From assembly GCA_963748405.1 (NCBI GenBank), contig CAVVIT010000002.1:62001-126000 (forward strand): a DNA stretch of 64,000 nucleotides. The letters are read 5' to 3'. The notes under the pieces are model-generated. The model was not told where the DNA came from and did not search any database. It saw only the letters and a program-made list of their open reading frames with translations. Position numbers and translations under genes: made by a program. Each line of letters opens with the position of its first letter. Within the stretch, counting starts at the first letter, position 1. Of this stretch, positions 59,732 through 64,000 are shown in pieces. The stretch is from Fen-1273 sp963748405 (lineage in GTDB: Bacteria > Bacteroidota > Ignavibacteria > UBA10030 > UBA6906).

Positions 59732-61171
59732 GTGACAAACCAGGAATTCCGGACATACGCCCACGAGCTCGTCGACTGGATGGCGGACTACCTCCGCGAC
59801 GTGGAGCAGTTTCCCGTGCGGCCGGCGGCCGCCCCCGGCGACATCACCGCCCGTCTCCCGCTTCACCCCCCCGAGGCCGGCGAGCCGTTCGCCTCGATCT
59901 TCGGCGACTTCAGGAACACGATACTCCCCGGCATGACGCACTGGCAGCACCCGTCGTTCTTCGCGTATTTCCCCGCGAATAACAGTCCCCCCTCCATTCT
60001 CGCGGAAATGCTGACGGCGACGATGGGCGCCCAGTGCATGAGCTGGGTGACATCCCCCGCCGCAACCGAGCTGGAAGAACGGATGATGCAGTGGCTCGGA
60101 GAAATGACGGGGCTCCCCGCGTCGTTCACCGGAGTCATACAGGACACCGCATCCACGGCAACGCTCTGCGCCGTGCTCACCGCCCGCGAACGCCGGTCCG
60201 CCTTCCGCGTGAACGCCGAAGGGCTTTCCCGGGATACCCGGTACGCCGTCTACGCGTCCACCGAAACGCACTCGTCCGTCGAACGTGCCGTGAAAATCGC
60301 GGGCCTCGGCGCCGCCGCGCTCAGGAAACTCCCCGTGGACGGGCGCTTCGCAATGATCCCCGAAGCCCTGGAAGAAGCGATCGCCCGCGACAAGGCCCGG
60401 GGGTTCGAACCGCTGTGCGCCGTGGCAACAATCGGGACGACGGGCTCGACCGCGATCGACCCCCTGCGGCTGATCGGCGACGTGTGCAGGAGGCACGGCA
60501 TCTGGCTTCATGTCGACGCCGCCTACGGGGGGACCGCAATGCTTCTTCCTGAACTGCGCTGGATGATCGACGGAATCGAACTCGCCGATTCGTTCGTGTT
60601 CAATCCCCACAAATGGATGTTCACGAATTTCGACTGTTCCGCCTATTTCGTGAAGGACGCGGGCCTCCTCGTGAGAACGTTCGAGATTCTTCCCGAATAC
60701 CTCAAAACCTCAGAGGCGGAAAGGGTCCGCAACTACCGGGACTGGGGAATCCAGCTCGGCCGGAGGTTCCGGGCGCTGAAGCTCTGGTTCGTCATACGCT
60801 CCTTCGGCGTCGAGGGGCTCCGCGAGCGGATACGGGCCCACATCGGGTATGCCCGGTCGCTTGCACAGAAGATCGAAGGCGAACCTGATTTCGAGCTCCT
60901 GGCCCCGGTTCCCCTGGCTGCGGTCTGTTTCCGCTACCACCCGGCGGGGACCGACGACCCGGCGGCGCTCGACCGGGCGAACTCCGCGCTGATGGAGGAA
61001 CTCAACCGATCGGGGCGCATGTTCATTACTCATACGAGATTGAACGGACGCGTCGCCCTCCGATTCGTGGCAAGCCAGACCGGCGTCACGCAGCGGCACG
61101 TCGATGAGGCGTGGGAATTGATACGCGCCACGGCGCGTTCGCACGTCCCGGCCGGCTCCGACCGACCGTAA
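59732..61171 (+). CDS. PLP-dependent group II amino-acid decarboxylase (aromatic-L-amino-acid type)
   Basis: A 479-residue enzyme. The aromatic decarboxylase pattern is clear: 'LVDWMADYLRDVEQFPVRP', 'HWQHPSFFAYFPANNSPPSI', 'WVTSPAATELEERMMQWLGE', 'GVIQDTASTATLCAVLTARE', 'WLHVDAAYGGTAMLLPELRW', and the pyridoxal-phosphate lysine K294 in 'FNPHKWMFTNFDCS'. It should decarboxylate tryptophan, phenylalanine, tyrosine or DOPA to the amine; the exact substrate is not visible. The start is GTG 59732. It is followed after about 45 nt by the molybdoenzyme-relic ORF and xdhC. Confidence 0.93.
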   Translation: MTNQEFRTYAHELVDWMADYLRDVEQFPVRPAAAPGDITARLPLHPPEAGEPFASIFGDFRNTILPGMTHWQHPSFFAYFPANNSPPSILAEMLTATMGAQCMSWVTSPAATELEERMMQWLGEMTGLPASFTGVIQDTASTATLCAVLTARERRSAFRVNAEGLSRDTRYAVYASTETHSSVERAVKIAGLGAAALRKLPVDGRFAMIPEALEEAIARDKARGFEPLCAVATIGTTGSTAIDPLRLIGDVCRRHGIWLHVDAAYGGTAMLLPELRWMIDGIELADSFVFNPHKWMFTNFDCSAYFVKDAGLLVRTFEILPEYLKTSEAERVRNYRDWGIQLGRRFRALKLWFVIRSFGVEGLRERIRAHIGYARSLAQKIEGEPDFELLAPVPLAAVCFRYHPAGTDDPAALDRANSALMEELNRSGRMFITHTRLNGRVALRFVASQTGVTQRHVDEAWELIRATARSHVPAGSDRP

Positions 61172-61185
61172 GCGAAGCCGGTTCC

Positions 61186-61323
61186 CGTTCATTGCACCGC
61201 ATTATCCGGGAGGATGCCATGGCTTTCCTCTCCCTCACCGGCACCAAGTACGGGTGCGGACGGGCGCTCTGCGGCGCCTGCCGATCAGGGTGCATTCCTG
61301 CAAAAGGTCCACGGAAATCATGA
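61186..61323 (+). pseudogene. Relic of a [2Fe-2S] small subunit (IorA/CoxS type) of a molybdenum hydroxylase
   Basis: The frame reads 'LHRIIREDAMAFLSLTGTKYGCGRALCGAC'-like sequence (shown in parts: 'IIRED', 'LTGTKYGCG', 'ALCGAC'), which matches the core of IorA/CoxS [2Fe-2S] subunits ('LR..LGLTGTKYGCG..QCGAC'). After CGAC it drifts to 'RSGCIPAKGPRKS' and stops; the +1 frame continues with 'RVHSCKRS', reminiscent of the family's 'VHVDG...RSC'. Only about 45 of some 150 residues remain. An ATG at 61219 has a strong GGGAGG upstream, and its TGA overlaps the xdhC ATG (ATGA), so a 34-residue leader may still be translated. Maturation genes xdhC and mocA follow. Confidence 0.65.
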
Positions 61324-62456
61324 GCACGACGACAAAAGAGGATGCCGACATCTATGCGCTGTACAGATCGCTCCTTTCCTCCGGCGCCCGCGGCGTCCTT
61401 GCGACGGTCGTCCGGACCACCGGCTCGACGTACCGCAGGGCGGGAGCCCGCATGCTCGTGGCGGAGGACGGCCGCTCGGCGGGACTGATCAGCGGCGGTT
61501 GCCTGGAGAACGATCTCCGCGAGCGTTCGGCGGACGTGTTCGAGGCCGGGACGCCCGTTCTCGTCACGTACGACTCGACGTCGGAGGACGACATTCTCTG
61601 GGGGCTCGGCCTCGGATGCACGGGGATCGCCCACGTCCTCCTGGAGCGCGTTGCGGGGACAGAAACGTGCGCGACACTGGAATTCATCGAAGAGTGCCGC
61701 CGGCTCCGCCACGGCGGCGCAATCGCCACGGCGTACGCCGGCGCCGGGGTTGAGGGAACTCCCGGCCTCCACAGGAGGGTGCTCGTCCGGGAGGGAGGGC
61801 TCCCCGGAAACGAGGCCGCCGGCGATGCTCTCGATGCCGCGCTCACGAAGGGATGCGCACGCGCGCTTCAGGCAAAGAAATCTTCGCACCTGAGCGTCCC
61901 CGCCCCGCGCGGAACGGCGGAAGCGTTCGTCGAGTACGTCTCCCCTCCCGTCCCGTTCTATGTTTTCGGGGCGGGGCCGGATGCCGCGCCCCTCGTGCGC
62001 CTGGCGAAGGAGCTGGGGTGGCATGTGACCGTGGTGGACTGGCGGCCCGCGTACCTTTCGCACGCCTCGTTCCTCACCGCCGACGAGCGGGTCCTGGCGC
62101 ACCCGGGTGAACTGCGCGAGGCGATCGCCGTTCCCCGGGGAGCCGTCGCCGTGATCATGACGCACAACTTCACGAGCGACGTCGAGATTGCCGGGATCCT
62201 TCTCTCGTCGGCCGCTTCCTACATCGGTCTCCTCGGCCCGCGTGCAAAGGCGGACCTCGTCCTCGAAAAGCTCGCCGGGGAAGGGGTTCTGCCGACGGAC
62301 GAGGATCTGGCGCGCTTTCACTCCCCCGTGGGCCTCGATATCGGAAGCGAGACGCCGGAGGAGATCGCGCTGGCCATCGCGGCGGAGATCCAGGCGATCA
62401 TCCACGAGCGGCCCGGCTCACCGCTGCGCCTGCGCGAAGGTCCTATACACGCGTGA
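61320..62456 (+). CDS. xdhC: XdhC/CoxI family molybdoenzyme maturation factor
   Basis: A 378-residue protein with the N-terminal XdhC_CoxI segment ('GVLATVVRTTGSTYRRAGAR', 'GLISGGCLENDLRERS', 'ILWGLGLGCTGI') and the C-terminal Rossmann part ('PFYVFGAGPDAAPLVRLAKE', 'VIMTHNFTSDVEIAGILLSS', 'YIGLLGPRAKADLVLEKL', 'PVGLDIGSETPEEIALAIAA'). The family binds molybdenum cofactor and helps its sulfuration and insertion into xanthine-dehydrogenase-type enzymes. ATG 61320 overlaps the stop of the small relic ORF. mocA overlaps its end. No large or medium molybdoenzyme subunit is present in the window. Confidence 0.9.
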   Translation: MSTTTKEDADIYALYRSLLSSGARGVLATVVRTTGSTYRRAGARMLVAEDGRSAGLISGGCLENDLRERSADVFEAGTPVLVTYDSTSEDDILWGLGLGCTGIAHVLLERVAGTETCATLEFIEECRRLRHGGAIATAYAGAGVEGTPGLHRRVLVREGGLPGNEAAGDALDAALTKGCARALQAKKSSHLSVPAPRGTAEAFVEYVSPPVPFYVFGAGPDAAPLVRLAKELGWHVTVVDWRPAYLSHASFLTADERVLAHPGELREAIAVPRGAVAVIMTHNFTSDVEIAGILLSSAASYIGLLGPRAKADLVLEKLAGEGVLPTDEDLARFHSPVGLDIGSETPEEIALAIAAEIQAIIHERPGSPLRLREGPIHA

Positions 62457-63025
62457 ACGCCGCGGCGATCATACTTGCCGCAGGCGCATCCTCCAGGCTC
62501 GGGAGCCCGAAACAGCTCGTGGACACCGGGGGACGTTCGCTCCTTCGGCGCACCGCAGAGACCGTGTGCGCCTCGCGTGCCCGGGAGGTGTTCGCCGTCC
62601 TCGGGTTCGACGCGCCCGCGATGCAGGCCGAACTCCAAGGGCTTCCCCTGAACGTCCTCGTCAACGACCTGTGGCGCGAAGGGATTTCCTCGTCGATCCG
62701 CCGCGCAATCCGTTCCCTCCCCCCCGGATCGGACGCCGCGCTCATCGTCCTGTGCGACCAGCCGCGGCTGACGCCCGGTCATCTCGACGCGCTCATCGAT
62801 GCGTCGGAGCGTGCACCCGGGCGACCCGTGGCGAGCGGCTACGGCGGATCCGCCGGGGTCCCCGCCGTCTTTCCCCGCGCGATGTTTCCCGGGCTTCTCC
62901 AACTCACGGGGGACCACGGCGCGAAAGCGCTGCTCCGTGACTCCGGAGCGGGGCTCGTGACGCTTCCCTGGCCGGACGGCGCATACGACGTGGACACGAC
63001 CGGGGATGTACCGGCCCGTCTTTGA
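62453..63025 (+). CDS. mocA: MocA-like molybdenum cofactor nucleotidyltransferase
   Basis: A 190-residue NTP-transferase-fold protein: 'AAIILAAGASSRLGSPKQLV' (nucleotide loop), 'VFAVLGFDAP', 'VNDLWREGISSSIRRAI', 'ALIVLCDQPRLTPGHLDAL', 'YGGSAGVPAVFPRAMFP', 'GDHGAKALL' and 'YDVDTTGDV'. Such enzymes attach CMP (MocA) or GMP to molybdopterin; the hydroxylase-type context (xdhC, IorA-like relic) favours the CMP form. The start is GTG 62453, overlapping the xdhC stop (GTGA). Which nucleotide is used cannot be settled by eye. Confidence 0.85.
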   Translation: MNAAAIILAAGASSRLGSPKQLVDTGGRSLLRRTAETVCASRAREVFAVLGFDAPAMQAELQGLPLNVLVNDLWREGISSSIRRAIRSLPPGSDAALIVLCDQPRLTPGHLDALIDASERAPGRPVASGYGGSAGVPAVFPRAMFPGLLQLTGDHGAKALLRDSGAGLVTLPWPDGAYDVDTTGDVPARL

Positions 63026-63081
63026 TTTTCCTGCCGATTTCTCTACATTGCATCACTCCTCTCTCCCACGTCTCCTTCATC

Positions 63082-63633
63082 ATGATACTGACCGACACAT
63101 CCATACTCGCCGAAATGGCAAAGGGGACGATCGTCATCTCCCCGTTCGACAGGAAGAACCTCGGATCGAATTCCTACGACGTGCACCTCGCACAGCATCT
63201 CGCCGTCTATCACAGCGATATTCTCGACGCAAAAGTGCACAACGAGATCGACCATTTCCTGATACCCGATGACGGCCTGATCCTCCTCCCCCACCGGCTC
63301 TATCTCGGCGTGACGGAGGAGTACACGGAGACACACCGCCACGTCCCCTTCCTTGAAGGAAAGAGCAGCATCGGACGGCTCGGGATCGACATCCACGCCA
63401 CCGCGGGCAAGGGGGATATCGGCTTCTGCAACACGTGGACGCTGGAAATCTCGGTGAAACAGCCGGTCAGGGTCTACCACGACATGCCGATCGGCCAGTT
63501 GATCTACTTCGAGATCTCGGGAGAGATCGGCACGCCGTACGACACGAAAGCCTCGGCAAAGTACACGAAGCGGACGGACAGGCCGGTGGAGTCGATGATG
63601 TGGAAGAATTTCACCCGGGGGCCGGGGGACTGA
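63082..63633 (+). CDS. dcd: dCTP deaminase
   Basis: A 183-residue protein of the dUTPase-like trimeric fold. Diagnostic segments are 'LGSNSYDVHLAQHLAVY', 'FLEGKSSIGRLGIDIHATAG' (phosphate loop), 'GFCNTWTLEISVKQPVRVYH' and 'PIGQLIYFEI'. It deaminates dCTP to dUTP for thymidylate synthesis; whether it is also bifunctional (dUTP hydrolysis) cannot be decided. ATG 63082 begins at the first conserved strand (MILTDTSILAEM); the open frame upstream overlaps mocA and is not real. Confidence 0.92.
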   Translation: MILTDTSILAEMAKGTIVISPFDRKNLGSNSYDVHLAQHLAVYHSDILDAKVHNEIDHFLIPDDGLILLPHRLYLGVTEEYTETHRHVPFLEGKSSIGRLGIDIHATAGKGDIGFCNTWTLEISVKQPVRVYHDMPIGQLIYFEISGEIGTPYDTKASAKYTKRTDRPVESMMWKNFTRGPGD

Positions 63634-63663
63634 ACCGGCCCACCACCGATCAGGGACCACACG

Positions 63664-64000
63664 ATGAACCGATACACGATGTCGCTCGCCGCCTTCCTCC
63701 TCGCGCTCGCCGCGGCATGCTCCCCCGCACAATCACGGCGCCCCCTCGCCGTCGATGATCTGTTTTCGATGAAGCGGATCGCCGAACCTGCTCTCTCCCC
63801 GGACGGGAAATGGGTCGCCTATAACGTGACGACACCGGACGTTGCGGCGAACAGAAACACGACGTCGCTCATGATGAGCCCGCTCGACGGAGGCGCTGCA
63901 CGGGAGCTCACGTCATCCCCCTCGTTCAACGGGAACCCTGCCTGGTCCCCCGACGGGAAATGGATGGCGTTCGAGTCGTCGCGTTCCGGGACGCAGCAAA
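63664..64000 (+). CDS. S9-family peptidase, N-terminal fragment (runs off right edge)
   Basis: The visible 112 residues start at ATG 63664. A lipoprotein-type signal peptide (SLAAFLLALAAAC) is followed by 'PLAVDDLFSMKRIAEPALSP' and two TolB/WD40-like propeller repeats, each with 'SPDGKW' ('ALSPDGKWVAYNV', 'AWSPDGKWMAFESS'). This is the N-terminal propeller of a dipeptidyl-aminopeptidase/acylaminoacyl-peptidase (S9). The catalytic hydrolase domain lies beyond the window. It would be the second S9 peptidase lipoprotein in the segment. It follows dcd by 30 nt. Confidence 0.82.
   Translation, partial: MNRYTMSLAAFLLALAAACSPAQSRRPLAVDDLFSMKRIAEPALSPDGKWVAYNVTTPDVAANRNTTSLMMSPLDGGAARELTSSPSFNGNPAWSPDGKWMAFESSRSGTQQ

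Noticed and set aside
61111..61218. Upstream extension of the small Cys-rich ORF into the decarboxylase gene
   Set aside because: The frame overlaps the decarboxylase 3' end; only the part from about 61186 resembles a known family, and the ribosome-binding site supports ATG 61219.

Overview
The window is a dense, GC-rich bacterial chromosome segment with almost every base coding on one strand or the other. The gene complement points to the Bacteroidota/Chlorobiota side of the tree, perhaps a GC-rich Ignavibacteria-like lineage. The pointers are an RprX/RprY-like two-component pair, a CarboxypepD_reg/DUF5686 outer-membrane protein, DUF3857 transglutaminase-like proteins, YIP1 and prolyl-oligopeptidase families, a DUF3417-type glucan phosphorylase, and the purN-purH-mreBCD-mrdA-rodA order. 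This placement is inferred from gene families, not from a marker-gene tree.

Layout. Positions 1-2780 (minus strand) hold a probable damage-response operon: a small zinc-ribbon protein, a Y-family DNA polymerase (DinB), a DUF72 protein and a RecA/RadA-like protein with a degenerate P-loop that runs off the left edge. It is driven by a sigma70-like promoter carrying a perfect ACGACA-N4-TGTCGT dyad. A YIP1 membrane protein follows (3117-3899). Positions 3984-7945 hold a second DUF72 gene and a UvrD/PcrA-type helicase whose two halves are separate ORFs with a complete homocysteine S-methyltransferase gene between them. Positions 8080-12577 encode an exported HEAT-like protein, an S9A prolyl oligopeptidase and an M1-type metallopeptidase. 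Positions 12549-14680 (minus) encode an RprY/RprX-like pair; the regulator appears to start at CTG, overlapping the kinase stop. Positions 14852-20035 form an ABC export cluster, followed by a Tat-type amidase.

Positions 21830-28079 (minus) hold two transglutaminase-fold DUF3857 proteins (one lacks its catalytic residues, and the other seems separated from its signal peptide by a one-base shift), an SDR oxidoreductase and a BaiN-like flavoprotein. Positions 28310-37781 (plus) encode a TPR-like protein, a DUF5686 protein, typA, glgP, and an ECF sigma/anti-sigma/TonB-domain operon. Positions 37853-42180 are a divergent pair: a 1202-residue fused Fe-S/flavin oxidoreductase and a Cys-rich MerR regulator. 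Positions 42215-48416 (minus) hold a membrane glycosyltransferase, a giant DUF2334/hydrolase-like protein and a prohibitin-family protein. Positions 48572-57281 (plus) contain an LD-carboxypeptidase, purN, purH and the rod-shape cluster mreB, mreC, mreD, mrdA, rodA. The window ends with a Lon-like protease, a PLP decarboxylase, a fossil of a [2Fe-2S] molybdoenzyme subunit translationally joined to xdhC and mocA, dcd, and the start of an S9 peptidase.

Most original observations: the split helicase with an embedded metabolic gene; the DinB/DUF72/RecA-like cassette with a candidate new LexA-type operator; a CTG start at a CTGA stop-start overlap; and the molybdoenzyme small-subunit relic in front of xdhC. 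No tRNA, rRNA, CRISPR array, insertion sequence or integrase was recognised.
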